Assembly (NCBI RefSeq): GCF_006716565.1
Contig: NZ_VFPG01000001.1
Location: 2,542,001-2,606,000 of the forward strand
Direction: 5' to 3'
Length of the DNA: 64,000 nucleotides
Origin: Nocardia bhagyanarayanae
GTDB lineage: Bacteria; Actinomycetota; Actinomycetes; Mycobacteriales; Mycobacteriaceae
Shown in pieces: positions 28,393 to 39,152 of this stretch; within the stretch, counting starts at the first letter, position 1, and each line of letters begins with the position of its first letter. The notes under the pieces are model-generated. The model did no database searches. It was not told the origin of the DNA and worked only from the letters and a program-made list of their open reading frames with translations. The translations under genes were made by a program, and so were the position numbers.

Positions 28393-28504
28393 CCGGTTGT
28401 TAACCAGCGAATTGCGATGGAGGCTCGGCCGAATGCTCGAATTGACTGTCGTGCGCCCACCTGGTGGTACGGTTCACCCATCCTCTGGGTGCTGTTCGGG
28501 CGGT

Positions 28505-28560
28505 ATGTCGGTCTTACTTCGGGATGTCGGTCTACTTCAGGATGGCTGGTTTTAGGGATG
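28505..28560 (+). repeat. Imperfect direct repeats upstream of the ScbR-like gene
   Basis: Two copies of ATGTCGGTCT(T)ACTTC, starting at 28505 and 28524 (19-bp period), then a weaker third copy starting ATGGCTGGTTTTAGG at 28542. They end 14 bp before the start codon at 28574. The 19-bp period places the copies almost two helical turns apart, as expected for adjacent operator sites. The GGTATGTCGG part resembles one half of autoregulatory elements bound by butyrolactone receptors, but the other half is not evident. Confidence 0.45.
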
Positions 28561-28573
28561 ACAGGCGGATCTG

Positions 28574-29221
28574 ATGGCTAGGCAAGCGCGCGCGGAGATC
28601 ACCCGCGATTCCGTCCTTGCGGGCGCTGCCGATGTCTTTCTGCGCTTGGGATATGCGAACGCGAGCCTGAGCGAGATCATCGCGCAGTCCAACGTGACCA
28701 AGGGCGCCTTGTACTTTCACTTCGGCTCGAAGGAAGAACTGGCGCGCGCCGTCGTCGATCAGGGCAACGAGCGACTGATCAGCTCGTGCCAGGGCTTCTT
28801 CGATCCGCGCGTGCCCGCGCTGGAGGCGTGCATCGGCATCACCTACGTGGTGGCGGACCTATCGATGAACGACCCGATGGTCGGCGCCATGCTCAAGCTC
28901 ACCCACCAGATCGGCGACTACCGCGGCGCCCAGGGCGACAACATCGCCAAGACCTGGGGCGATACCTATCGCCTCCTGGCCGAACGTGCCATCGCCCAAG
29001 GCGATCTGGAAGCCGACCTGGATCCCGAGATCGTCGGCCTGCTGCTGCAAGAGGTCACCGCCGGCGTGCACATCGTCGCGGTCGGGACCGAGTCGATGGA
29101 CCAGATGGCCACCCGCATGGAACGTGCCTGGTACTTCCTGCTTCCGTCCATCGTGCCGACGGAAAAGCTCTCGTACTTCCGCGAATTCGCCGCCCGCCGC
29201 CTGCGTCGCTACGTGCCGTGA
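28574..29221 (+). CDS. Gamma-butyrolactone receptor-like TetR regulator (ScbR/ArpA type)
   Basis: 215 residues. The helix-turn-helix region AADVFLRLGYANASLSEIIA then SNVTKGALYFHFGSKEELA has the very characteristic VTKGALYFHF(x)SKEELA block of autoregulator receptors. The ligand domain includes LLLQEVTAGVHIVAVGTESMDQM and an aromatic LLPSIVP end. These proteins repress antibiotic or morphological genes until a butyrolactone-like signal binds. No AfsA-type synthase gene is in this window, so the signal source, if any, is elsewhere. The upstream 180 bp carry direct repeats that may be its operator. Confidence 0.8.
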   Translation: MARQARAEITRDSVLAGAADVFLRLGYANASLSEIIAQSNVTKGALYFHFGSKEELARAVVDQGNERLISSCQGFFDPRVPALEACIGITYVVADLSMNDPMVGAMLKLTHQIGDYRGAQGDNIAKTWGDTYRLLAERAIAQGDLEADLDPEIVGLLLQEVTAGVHIVAVGTESMDQMATRMERAWYFLLPSIVPTEKLSYFREFAARRLRRYVP

Positions 29222-29306
29222 TCCGGAAGTACCGGCGCGCAACGCTTTAGACGCGTCGGTGCCCAATGATCATGTGTGCCAACGTGTATCGGTAGACGTA
29301 GCGGGA

Positions 29307-29564
29307 TCAGCGCTGCCAATCGTGCTGTAACCGGATCTGGTACACCTCGATCGGCTCGTCGGCGTTGTGCACGAATCCCGCACCGGGCGATGTGGTGCCG
29401 GCCCGCACGACGAGCGCGGCGAGTGATCGTTCGCCACGGTTCTCGCAGTCCAGCGACAGCACGTCGAGTAGACCGCCGAGCTTCCGGTAGGGATAGAGCC
29501 GACCGATCGCCTCGGACAATCCCTTGTAGGTAATGGTCTGTCCGGTGATGGCAACGGCGATCAA
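29307..29564 (-). CDS. Small conserved-looking protein of unknown function
   Basis: 85-residue protein (IAVAITGQTITYKGLSEAIGR, LGGLLDVLSLDCENRGERSLAALVVRAG, TTSPGAGFV) that reads like a folded domain with normal actinobacterial composition, unlike the upstream part of the same frame. The frame is open up to 31277, but most of that is antisense to mfd and looks like shadow sequence. I propose the TTG at 29564; no convincing ribosome-binding site is visible, so the N-terminus is uncertain and could extend some 30 residues (SGCGCNTPAAL precedes). It is divergent from mfd. The GETITYxxLAxxIGR-like start recalls small proteins of unknown function in other actinobacteria. Confidence 0.5.
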   Translation of the reverse strand: MIAVAITGQTITYKGLSEAIGRLYPYRKLGGLLDVLSLDCENRGERSLAALVVRAGTTSPGAGFVHNADEPIEVYQIRLQHDWQR

Positions 29565-29720
29565 CGCGGCCGGCGTGTTGCAGCCGCAGCCCGACTCCGG
29601 CAGTCCTCGTGGTTCCCAGCGCGCGTCGGGGTGAACGTAACCCCGCGAACTTGTGCGTGTCGGCGCGCCAATAGACTCGATTCGCCGCTCGAAACGCCCG
29701 CCTGAGCTCAGGAGTTGTCG

Positions 29721-32700
29721 ATGTCCACCCACCGTCCACCACTGGCAGGACTGGTCGCGGCGGCCGGGGCGGATGCCGCGCTGCGCACGGTCGCCGAGCT
29801 GATCGGGAAGTCGTCGGTCGAGATGGTGGCGCCGTCGGCGGTGCGGCCGTTCGTCGCGGCGACGGTGGCGGCCAAGCGCCCGCTGGTCGTGGTGACCGCG
29901 ACGGGCCGCGAAGCCGACGATCTGACCGTCGAGCTGCAGGAGATGCTGGGCGAGACGGTCGCGCAGTTCCCCTCCTGGGAGACGCTGCCGCACGAGCGGC
30001 TGTCGCCGGGCGCCGACACGGTCGGGCGCAGGCTGGAGGTATTGCGCAGGCTCGCGCATCCCGAAGATCCGGTGTTCCCCGAGCCGCTGCGCGTGGTGGT
30101 GACGACCGTGCGCTCGCTGATGCAGCCGATGGCGGCCGGTCTCGGCGACATCGAGCCGATCGTGTTGCGGGTCGGCGCGGAGTTCGATTTCGACGAATTG
30201 CTCGTTCGCCTGGTGGAATTCGCCTATACCCGGGTGGACATGGTGGGCAAGCGCGGCGAGTTCGCGGTGCGCGGCGGCATCCTCGATCTGTTCCCGCCGA
30301 CCGCCGACCATCCGGTGCGCGTCGAGTTCTGGGGCGACGAGGTGACCGAGCTGCGGCCGTTCGCGGTCGCCGATCAGCGGTCGATCGGTGATCTCGAGGT
30401 GGACGTCGTCGTCGCGCCGCCCTGTCGCGAGCTGCTGCTCACCCCCGAGGTGCGGGCGCGGGCGGCGCAGGTCGCCGAGGCGAACGCGGCCGACGCGGCG
30501 CTGGTGGAAATGCTGGAGAAGCTGGCCGAGGGCATTCCGGTGGACGGCATGGAGGCGCTGCTTCCGGTGTTGCAGCCCGGTGAGCTGCGGCTGCTGACCG
30601 AGCAGCTGGCCGAGGGCACGCACGTGCTGCTGTGCGATCCGGAGAAGATCCGCACCCGCGCCGCCGACCTGGTGCGCACCGGCGAGGAGTTCCTGGAGGC
30701 GTCCTGGACGGCGGCCTCGTTCGGCGGCGCCGCGCCGCTGGGCGGGAACGGCCTCGATCTGGCGGCCTCCTCGTACCGCGCGCTGCCGGTGATCCACGAG
30801 AGCGCCGACCGGCACGGGCTGCCGTGGTGGAGCCTGAGCCCACTGGAGTCGGGCGATCCGGCCGAGGTCGTGCTTCCGGTGCTGGCCGGTCCCGCGGCGC
30901 GCGGCTCCGACGAGCTGGTGGCGACGATCTTCGCCTCGCTGCGCGCGCACGTGGCGACCGGTGGTCGCGCGGTTGTGGTCGTGGCCGGTCACGGCACCGC
31001 GCAGCGCGTATTGGAACGACTGGCCGACGCGGAGGTGCCCGCTGCGGCGCTGGACGCGGGCGCGGAACCCAACCCGGGCGTGGTCGGCGTGCTGTGCGGC
31101 TCCCTGCACGACGGTCTGGTGTTCGACGACGCCGGGCTGGTCGTGGTCGCCGAGTCCGATCTGACCGGCAACCGCGTCACCGCGCCCGCCGAGGGCAAGC
31201 GGTTGCCCGCCAAGCGGCGCAACCAGGTGGACCCGCTCGCCCTCAACGCGGGCGACATGGTGGTGCACGACCAGCACGGCATCGGCCGGTTCGTGGAGAT
31301 GATCGAGCGCACCGTCGGCGGCGCGCGCCGGGAGTACCTGGTCATCGAGTACGCGCCGAGCAAGCGCGGCCAGCCCGGCGACCGGTTGTTCGTGCCGATG
31401 GAGTCGCTGGATCAGCTGTCCCGCTACGTCGGCGGCGAGATGCCGAGCCTGTCCAAGCTGGGTGGCTCCGACTGGGCGAACACGAAACGCAAGGCGCGCA
31501 AGGCCGTTCGCGAGATCGCGGGCGAGCTGGTGCAGCTATACGCCGCGCGGCAGGCGGCGCCGGGGCACGCGTTCGGCGCGGATACGCCGTGGCAGCAGGA
31601 GATGGAGGACGCGTTCGCGTTCACCGAGACCGTCGACCAGATGACCGCCATCGCCGAGGTCAAGTCGGACATGGAGAAGCCGGTCCCGATGGACCGCGTG
31701 GTGTGCGGCGACGTCGGCTACGGCAAGACCGAGATCGCGGTGCGCGCGGCGTTCAAGGCGGTGCAGGACGGCAAGCAGGTGGTCGTGCTGGTGCCGACGA
31801 CGCTGCTCGCCCAGCAGCACCTCCAGACGTTCACCGAGCGCGTCGCCGGATTCCCGGTCACCGTGAAGGGCCTGTCCCGGTTCACCGATCCCGCCGAGTC
31901 GCGGGCGGTGCTCGAGGGCATGGCCGACGGCGCCGTCGACATCGTGGTCGGCACTCACCGCCTGCTCCAGACGGGTGTGCGGTGGAAGGACCTCGGGCTG
32001 GTGATCGTCGACGAGGAGCAGCGCTTCGGCGTCGAACACAAGGAGCACATCAAGGCGCTGCGCACGCACGTCGACGTGCTGACCATGTCGGCGACCCCGA
32101 TCCCGCGCACCCTGGAGATGAGCCTGGCGGGCATCCGCGAGATGTCGACCATCCTCACCCCGCCCGAGGAGCGGCACCCGGTGCTCACCTACGTGGGCGG
32201 CTACAACGACAAGCAGGTCACCGCCGCCATCCGCCGCGAGCTGCTGCGCGACGGCCAGGTCTTCTACGTGCACAACCGGGTGTCCTCGATCGACAAGGCG
32301 GCCAAGCGGATTCGCGATCTGGTGCCGGAGGCACGGGTGGTGGTCGCGCACGGTCAGATGAACGAGGACATGCTCGAGCAGACCGTCCAGGGCTTCTGGC
32401 AGCGCGAGTTCGACGTGCTGGTCTGCACCACCATCATCGAGACCGGCCTGGACATCTCCAACGCCAACACCCTGATCGTGGAACGCGCCGACGCCCTTGG
32501 TCTTTCGCAGCTGCACCAGCTGCGCGGTCGCGTCGGGCGCAGCCGGGAGCGCGGCTACGCCTACTTCCTGTATCCGCCGGAGAAGCCGCTCACCGAGACC
32601 GCCTACGACCGGCTGGCCACCATCGCGCAGAACTCCGATCTCGGCGCGGGCATGGCGGTGGCCATGAAGGACCTGGAGATCCGTGGCGCGGGCAACGTGC

Positions 32701-33334
32701 TCGGCGCCGAACAGTCGGGTCACGTCGCGGGCGTCGGTTTCGACCTGTACGTGCGCCTGGTCGGCGAGGCGGTGGAGGCGTATCGCGCCGCCGCGGACGG
32801 CAAGCCGATCACCACCGAAGAGGTCAAGGAGGTGCGCATCGACCTTCCCGTCGACGCGCACATCCCGCCCGATTACATCGCCAGCGATCGGCTGCGCCTG
32901 GAGGCGTACCGCAAACTGGCCGCCGCCCAAGACGATCCGGGTCTCGCCGCGGTGGTGGAGGAGCTCGTCGACCGCTACGGCCCGCTGCCTGTCGAGGTGG
33001 GCCGTCTGGTGTCGGTGGCGAAGCTGCGTCTGGTCGCGCGGGAATACGGCGTGACCGAGATCGCCGTCACCGGAACGACTTTGAAGGTCTCGCCGTTGCT
33101 GAACCTGCCCGACTCGAAGCAGTTGCGGTTGAAGCGGCTCTATCCGAGCGCGGGCTACAAGGCGGCGAGCGGTGTCGTGCAGCTGCCGCTGCCGAGGGTC
33201 GAGGACAGTGTCGGCGCGGAGCGAGTCCGCGACGTGCGGTTGTTGCAGTTCGTCGCCGATCTGTTGCTCGCGCTGGACGGAAAGGCCCAGGGCGCAGTGG
33301 ATCTCACGGTGGACACCGAGGCGACGGCGACTCG

Positions 33335-33338
<4 letters not shown>
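29721..33338 (+). CDS. mfd: Transcription-repair coupling factor
   Basis: DNA translocase that removes stalled RNA polymerase and recruits UvrA. It has 1205 residues. Order: UvrB-like N-terminal region ([33 protein letters not shown]), the CarD-like RNA polymerase interaction domain ([17 protein letters not shown]), then helicase motifs Walker [34 protein letters not shown], and [12 protein letters not shown] with QLRGRVGRS, and the C-terminal TRCF domain. ATG at 29721 lies six bases after AGGAG. The stop overlaps the mazG start. Confidence 0.96.
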
Positions 33339-34072
<734 letters not shown>

Positions 34073-34322
34073 GCACTCGTTCGCCGAAGCCGGGCTCCCT
34101 CGAGACGCCCCCGGATGTTGTCGCCTGGACCATCGATCGAGCGCCAGGCCGCCGAGAAGGCGCCGCGCGGGATGAATCGCTGTCGTCGGGGATGGGGCTG
34201 TCCGCCCGAGGGAGCGCCGCGCGGCTGAATTCGCGGTGGGGTGAGGAGTCGGCGCGTAGCGTTGGGCGGGTCGTTGGCGGCTGGTTGGGGTGCGCCGGTG
34301 CCCCTCGAGCGGGAGGTGTCGG

Positions 34323-35414
34323 ATGCTGAGTGTGTTCTCGTCGCCCGGGCACTATGTGCAGGGGCGTGACGCCACGGCGGCGCTGGGGGAGGAGTTGCGC
34401 CGGTTGGGGATCGAGGGGCCGGTGTTGATCGTGGCGGGGAGCAGTGCGCGGCGGTTGCTTTCCGCGACGTGGGAGCGGTCGTTGGGGGAGGCGAAGATCG
34501 AGTATTCGGTGCGTGCCTCCGGAGGGGAGTGCAGCAGGGCGGAGATCGGGCGGATCACCGACGCGGTGCGGGCAGGCGGCAGTGCGGCGGTGCTCGGCGC
34601 CGGCGGCGGGAAGGTGATCGATTCGGCGCGGGCGGTGGCCGACGATCTCGGTCTGCCGATGATCAGCTGCCCGACCACCGCGTCGAGCGACGCGCCGTGC
34701 AGCGCGCTGTCGGTGATCTACACGGACGCGGGCGAATTCGAGGCGTATCAGCTGGTGCGCCGCAATCCCGCACTGGTGCTGGTGGATACCTCGGCGATCG
34801 CGCAGGCTCCCGCGCGGCTGCTCGTCGCGGGTATGGGCGACGCGCTCGCCACCTGGTTCGAGGCGCGCACCTGTCTCGCCGGACACGTGCGCAACATGCG
34901 CGGCGGCGCGTCCACCCGTAGCGCCGGTGCGCTCGCCGAATTGTGTTACCGCACTTTGCTCTCCGACGGACCGCAGGCGCTGGCCGCCGTGCACACCGGG
35001 ACCGTCACCCCGGCACTGGAACGCATCGTCGAGGCCAACACCTTGCTCTCCGGCCTCGGCTTCGAATCCTCCGGTCTCGCGGCCGCGCACGCGGTGCACA
35101 ACGGTCTCACCGCCGCACCGCAGACCCACCCGTTCCTGCACGGCGAGAAGGTCGCCTTCGGCGTGCTCACCCAACTGGTGCTCGAGGGCGCGCCCGCCGA
35201 CGAGATCGACACCGTCCTGGATTTCTGCGACCACGTCGGCCTGCCCACCTCCCTCGCCGACCTCGGCCTCGCCGACGCGGGCCGGGAAACCTTGTCCGCC
35301 ATAGCGACTCGCGCCACCGCCCCGGGCGAGACGATCCACAACGAACCGTTCACGGTGGACGCCGCGATGGTGCTCGACGCTATACGCGCCGCCGACGCCC
35401 TCGGCGGGCGTTGA
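34323..35414 (+). CDS. gldA: Glycerol dehydrogenase-type Fe/Zn-dependent alcohol dehydrogenase
   Basis: NAD-linked polyol dehydrogenase of the iron-containing family, 363 residues (GldA of other bacteria is about 365). NAD-binding GAGGGKVIDSARAVAD; SCPTTASSDAPCSALSVIY; metal ligands Asp in GMGDALATWFEA and His in AAHAVHNGL and FLHGEKVAFG. It probably oxidises glycerol to dihydroxyacetone, but related polyols are possible. ATG at 34323 is preferred to the upstream in-frame start at 34290 because it begins at the family N-terminus (FSSPGHYVQG). It stands alone, with about 250 bp of non-coding sequence upstream. Confidence 0.87.
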   Translation: MLSVFSSPGHYVQGRDATAALGEELRRLGIEGPVLIVAGSSARRLLSATWERSLGEAKIEYSVRASGGECSRAEIGRITDAVRAGGSAAVLGAGGGKVIDSARAVADDLGLPMISCPTTASSDAPCSALSVIYTDAGEFEAYQLVRRNPALVLVDTSAIAQAPARLLVAGMGDALATWFEARTCLAGHVRNMRGGASTRSAGALAELCYRTLLSDGPQALAAVHTGTVTPALERIVEANTLLSGLGFESSGLAAAHAVHNGLTAAPQTHPFLHGEKVAFGVLTQLVLEGAPADEIDTVLDFCDHVGLPTSLADLGLADAGRETLSAIATRATAPGETIHNEPFTVDAAMVLDAIRAADALGGR

Positions 35415-35449
35415 TTCGGCGGCACTCGCCGGCTGACGATTCGAAAGCG

Positions 35450-36043
35450 CTTGGCGGCCGCTGGTCCGAACGGGCTTGGTGGGGCGTCCCGAGCCACGCG
35501 AAACCTCTCGACGGGCCCGGTGTGCGGATCGTTGAGCGGAGTGGTCGACGCCACGGTCTCGTCCGGCGGCACGACCCGGATGGCGCTCGTATCGGCGCAG
35601 GTCCTACCCGGTTTCCCGCGAAAAACGAACTCCGCCGCCGTCGATTCGCCGGGTCGAGCGTCTGCACCGCGCGGGGCGTCGACACGCTCTGCGGCACCGG
35701 TTCGACCCGCGCCCAAAGAGTGTGTGATTGTTCACAAAATTCACCCGGGATGGCCGAACACCGCGCAGATGCGCCGGGATGCGTTGATCAGCACCACGTA
35801 CGCGCGGACGGTCCCGCCGCCGTCCTGTGGCACCGCCACCGAGCGCAGTGAGAGCTCGGCGCTTCGGCACCGCCGCGGGTCGTCCGACACCCTCGATGTG
35901 GACTGCGCACCCGCCGCCTTCGCGGTCGTCGTCGACGCCCAGATCGCGTCGTCAGTGCCATATTCGCGCGGACTCGCGCACCCCGCGCAACCGCTCACCA
36001 CCCCCACGATCGCAGCGCCGATCACGAACGCCCGCCTGCCCAT
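35450..36043 (-). pseudogene. DUF4232-like lipoprotein gene, frameshifted
   Basis: Begins with ATG 36043 behind GGAGGGGG and encodes a lipoprotein-type signal ([22 protein letters not shown]), then [19 protein letters not shown] and INASRRICAVFGHPG, the N-terminal half of a DUF4232-type domain. Two in-frame stops follow (35740-35732). The expected continuation appears one base out of phase (EFCEQSHTLWARVEPVPQS, then STPRAVQTLDP), and the original phase resumes at GESTAAEFVFRGKPGRTC and IRVVPPDETV. So a +1 and a -1 change, both at runs of C/G (CCCGGG near 35744 and CCCGG near 35660), bracket about 28 codons. The C-terminus has no clear end before it runs antisense into gldA. This is either a decayed gene or two sequencing errors. 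Confidence 0.55.
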
Positions 36044-36247
36044 CGGAACCCCCTCCGAACACCGGCGCGCACCGGCATTCTCGGGTCGCCCGCAGCGTAT
36101 CCCGACGCTTGGCTCGTACACCGAAACCTCACCTTCCCGCAAGCTTGTCGTCACACCTTGGCGGGAAAGCCGTTGGTAGGGGTTCGCTATCCTGGCTGGA
36201 ACCCGAAGCCGATGGCGGGCCATCCGCCGGGAGGGACGTTCGGTCCG

Positions 36248-37201
36248 GTGCGCATAAGCAGAGTCGCGGAGCACCCGCGACCGGATCACGTGTTGTTTCA
36301 CTTCAGTGACACCCATCTCATCGCCGGTGACGGCGAGCTGTACGGGGATGTCGATGCCGAGCAGCGTTTACGCAGGCTGCTCGGTCAGGCAGCGGCCAGC
36401 CGCATCCGCCCGACGGCACTGGTGTTCACCGGCGATCTCGCCGACCGCGGCGAACCGGGCGCGTACGCGAAGCTGCGCGCGCTGGTCGAGCCTTTCGCAC
36501 GCCACATCGGCGCGCCGGTGGTCTGGGTGATGGGAAATCACGACGATCGCGGTGTGCTGCGTCACACGCTGCTCGACGAGGCGCCGTCGACCAAGCCGTT
36601 CGACCGCGTGCACATGATCGACGGTCTGCGCATCATCGCGCTGGACACCTCGGTGCCCGGCCACCACCACGGCGAGATCTCCGACGAACAGCTGGACTGG
36701 CTGCGCGACGTGCTCGCCGAGCCCGCGCCGTTCGGCACCATCCTGGCCATGCACCACCCGCCGGTGCCATGCGTGGTCGACCTGGCCGTCACGGTGGAGC
36801 TGCGCGACCAACGCAGGCTCGCCGACGTGCTGGACGGCACCGACGTGCGCGCCATCCTCGCCGGTCACGTGCATTTCTCCACCTACGCGACGTTCGCGGG
36901 CATCCCGGTCTCGGTAGCCTCGTCCACCTGCTATACCCAGGATCTGGCCGCGGCGACGGGCGGACTGCGCGGCCGCGACGGCGCCCAGGCCTTCAACTTC
37001 GTGCACGTCTACCCGGACACGGTCGTGCATTCGGTGGTCCCGATCGACGTGGGCGCGACCGTCGGCGAGCCCGCCACCCCCGAGGAGGCGGCGGCGAAAC
37101 TCGCCGAGGCTGGGATCGCGATTCCCCCCGCGGGCCGCATCCCGCACGTCATGCGGCGCCGGGAGCCGACTCAGGAAGCGGACGGCGAGGCGGTGCACTG
37201 A
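36248..37201 (+). CDS. cpdA: 3',5'-cyclic nucleotide phosphodiesterase (Rv0805/CpdA-like)
   Basis: Dinuclear metallophosphoesterase, 317 residues against 318 in M. tuberculosis Rv0805, which hydrolyses cAMP and cGMP. Metal-binding motifs: [37 protein letters not shown] and [13 protein letters not shown]. Large stretches match Rv0805 from memory ([33 protein letters not shown]). The GTG at 36248 aligns with the Rv0805 start (VxRxxRxAEHPRPD) and has GGGAGGG 12 bases upstream; in-frame starts at 36158 and 36212 lack sites. The 3' end overlaps the convergent Stealth gene by 53 bp. Confidence 0.9.
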   Translation: MRISRVAEHPRPDHVLFHFSDTHLIAGDGELYGDVDAEQRLRRLLGQAAASRIRPTALVFTGDLADRGEPGAYAKLRALVEPFARHIGAPVVWVMGNHDDRGVLRHTLLDEAPSTKPFDRVHMIDGLRIIALDTSVPGHHHGEISDEQLDWLRDVLAEPAPFGTILAMHHPPVPCVVDLAVTVELRDQRRLADVLDGTDVRAILAGHVHFSTYATFAGIPVSVASSTCYTQDLAAATGGLRGRDGAQAFNFVHVYPDTVVHSVVPIDVGATVGEPATPEEAAAKLAEAGIAIPPAGRIPHVMRRREPTQEADGEAVH

Positions 37202-38633
37202 GCCGTTCCCACGGCGCCGGTTCCGGGAACCAGTCCGCGAGGAATTCCGAAACGCGCTGGACCCTTTCGGATTCCGGCACCTCGGGGAAGCTGCCGTCGT
37301 TGAGGCAGAAGAAATCGACGTCCCGCACGACGGCCAAGTGGTCGAGCAGCGCGAGGCCGTCGCGGCTCGTGGTGTCGACGTAGCGCACGCGCGCCGCCTC
37401 CTGCGGCACCGCCCGACCGGTCAGCAGCGCGTAGTAGTGGTACAGCGAGTTGGTGACGGAAATATCGGTGGCCGAACGGAATCGGCTCGCCATGGTGCGG
37501 GCGAAGTCGGCGCCGAACTCCGCCTCCATCTCCAGCAACACGCTGCGCCGCAACGGGGCGGGGGTGTGCTCGAGGTGCCGGGTGATGACGTGCCCGAAGC
37601 GATCGGCGAGCAGTGCGCGGTTCACCCGCGCCGCGTTCTCGAATCCGCTGCGCCGCTCGTTGTTCCGACCCGGCCCGATGCGAGTGTCCGCTTCGATGAA
37701 CCGGCTGACGCCGCCCGGCGTGAAGAACATCTCGGGACGCACCGGCCTGGCGAAGAACATGTCGTCGTTGGAGTACAGGAAGTGCTCGCTGAGCCCCTCG
37801 ATGTGCTGCAACTGGCATTCCACCGCGTGCGAGTTGAAGGTCGGCAGCGCCGCGGGGTCGCTGAAGTGGTCGATCGCGGGCACGATGGTGACCTTCGGGT
37901 GCTCGCTCAGCCAGTCGGGGATCGCCGAATCGGTGGCGACGAAGATGCGGCGGATCCACGGCGCGTTCTTGTGCACCGAGCGCATGGCGTACTTCAGCTC
38001 GTCGATCTGGCGGATCCTGGCGTCCGCGTCGTCGCCCTCACCGACGACGACCTGCGTCATCAGGCCCGCGCGCCGGGCGCGGAATTCCGGGTCCGAGCCG
38101 TCCACCCAGGAGAAGACGATGTCGATGTCGAAGGCGACATCGGTGGCCTGCGGCGCGAACATGTCGGCCAGGGTCGGCCACGTCCGGTCGAACAGCCGGA
38201 CCTGGGTGAATTCCACGTCGGCCAGATCGAAGATGTTGCGGGTCAACGCGTTGGGTCGCGGGCATTCGACGGTGTCGCCGTGGTACTCCCACAGCTCCAG
38301 CTCGACGTGATGCGCCGGATCGGCGTCGCGGCCGAGCCGGAAGACCTGGTGACCGATCTCCGCGACGGCGAAGCCCGCCGCGCGCGCGGCATCCGTCACG
38401 CGGCGCACCATCCCGCGGTGCGCGGCGTCGGCGGCCAGGATCAGCCGGTGCCCGCTGTTCCGGATCAGTAGAAACGGCACCTCCGCCGCGGCGAGCTGGC
38501 CGCGCAGGTAGCCGAGATCCGCGATCGCCGTCTCCGAGACCGCCAGATTGCCCGCCGCGATCGCGACGGTGTCGTATCCCACCCGAGCCGTGCCCGAGTC
38601 CCAGCCCCCTGGTGGATTCACTGCCCTGTCCAT
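37149..38633 (-). CDS. Stealth family sugar-phosphate transferase
   Basis: Stealth proteins are D-hexose-1-phosphoryl transferases of bacterial capsule-like polysaccharides. It has 494 residues. Conserved regions are clear: CR1 [22 protein letters not shown]2 [21 protein letters not shown] with [13 protein letters not shown]3 [20 protein letters not shown] then [16 protein letters not shown]4 near RSVHK-type and DFFCLND sequence at the end. The N-terminal 150 residues resemble the extra region of actinobacterial Stealth proteins. ATG at 38633 has GGGAGGCG six bases upstream. It is a single gene, and the acceptor polysaccharide is unknown. Confidence 0.85.
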   Translation of the reverse strand: MDRAVNPPGGWDSGTARVGYDTVAIAAGNLAVSETAIADLGYLRGQLAAAEVPFLLIRNSGHRLILAADAAHRGMVRRVTDAARAAGFAVAEIGHQVFRLGRDADPAHHVELELWEYHGDTVECPRPNALTRNIFDLADVEFTQVRLFDRTWPTLADMFAPQATDVAFDIDIVFSWVDGSDPEFRARRAGLMTQVVVGEGDDADARIRQIDELKYAMRSVHKNAPWIRRIFVATDSAIPDWLSEHPKVTIVPAIDHFSDPAALPTFNSHAVECQLQHIEGLSEHFLYSNDDMFFARPVRPEMFFTPGGVSRFIEADTRIGPGRNNERRSGFENAARVNRALLADRFGHVITRHLEHTPAPLRRSVLLEMEAEFGADFARTMASRFRSATDISVTNSLYHYYALLTGRAVPQEAARVRYVDTTSRDGLALLDHLAVVRDVDFFCLNDGSFPEVPESERVQRVSEFLADWFPEPAPWERLSAPPRRPLPESAPGAA

Positions 38634-39152
38634 GTTCGCCTCCCTATGGGCCGTTTCCGACTATGCGCCCGTACCTCCATCCGCACCGCACCGGGAGCCG
38701 AGCGAGGTCCCCGCGACGCCGATACGTCGCAGGACGTGCCCGGTGCGGTGCGCAGTCAGAAATGCGGAGCGCTGCCGTAGTGCAGGAACGCGGTGATCCG
38801 CGGAAGTCCTGACGATCGGTACACCATCGTTCTCACCTCACTCACGGCCGGACGCGGGAAGCGTTCGTATGGTTGGGGAGGTGTTGACCGGGCTCGCGGG
38901 GCGACGGGGACCGAGCGCGGCCGGAGCAACACGCAAGGCCGGACAGTCATCGGCCGGCTGTAGGAGAACCCCCGCTGAACTGGAGGTTGCTACTGAATGA
39001 TGCATCCGTAACGGCGGTCCGTCAATCGAAAACCAGCATGGATACCGGACTGGGCGTCGACGGCGTCCACACTCCCGCGAATTAGGGTAGCCTCGCCAAA
39101 GTATAGGACCTCCGGCGGGAAGCCGGGACGGCGACGGGAAGGAGCGGGCGCG
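38634..39152. promoter_or_regulatory. Intergenic region with iron box
   Basis: About 520 bp without a supported gene. It should carry the promoters of the leftward Stealth gene and the rightward flavodoxin gene. Besides the IdeR-like box at 39082-39100 I see no RNA gene or repeat that I can support. Confidence 0.4.
39082..39100 (+). promoter_or_regulatory. IdeR/DmdR-like iron box upstream of flavodoxin
   Basis: TTAGGGTAGCCTCGCCAAA matches 15 of 19 positions of the IdeR consensus TTAGGTTAGGCTAACCTAA (S allowed at position 10). It ends 52 bp before the flavodoxin start, a position suited to repression by iron-loaded IdeR. Confidence 0.55.

Noticed and set aside
29565..31277. Very long minus-strand frame (656 codons) over mfd
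   Set aside because: Apart from its last 85-120 codons it is His/Arg/Gly-rich antisense to mfd and has no domain; it is a product of the high-GC codon pattern.
30632..33334. 900-codon upstream extension of the mazG frame
   Set aside because: Runs inside mfd in another frame, with Gly/Arg-rich composition; the ATG at 33335 overlapping the mfd stop is the real start.
34946..35716. 256-codon minus-strand frame as an intact gene
   Set aside because: Only its first 70 or so codons resemble the DUF4232 C-terminal half; the rest is antisense to gldA. I treat it as part of the frameshifted lipoprotein gene.
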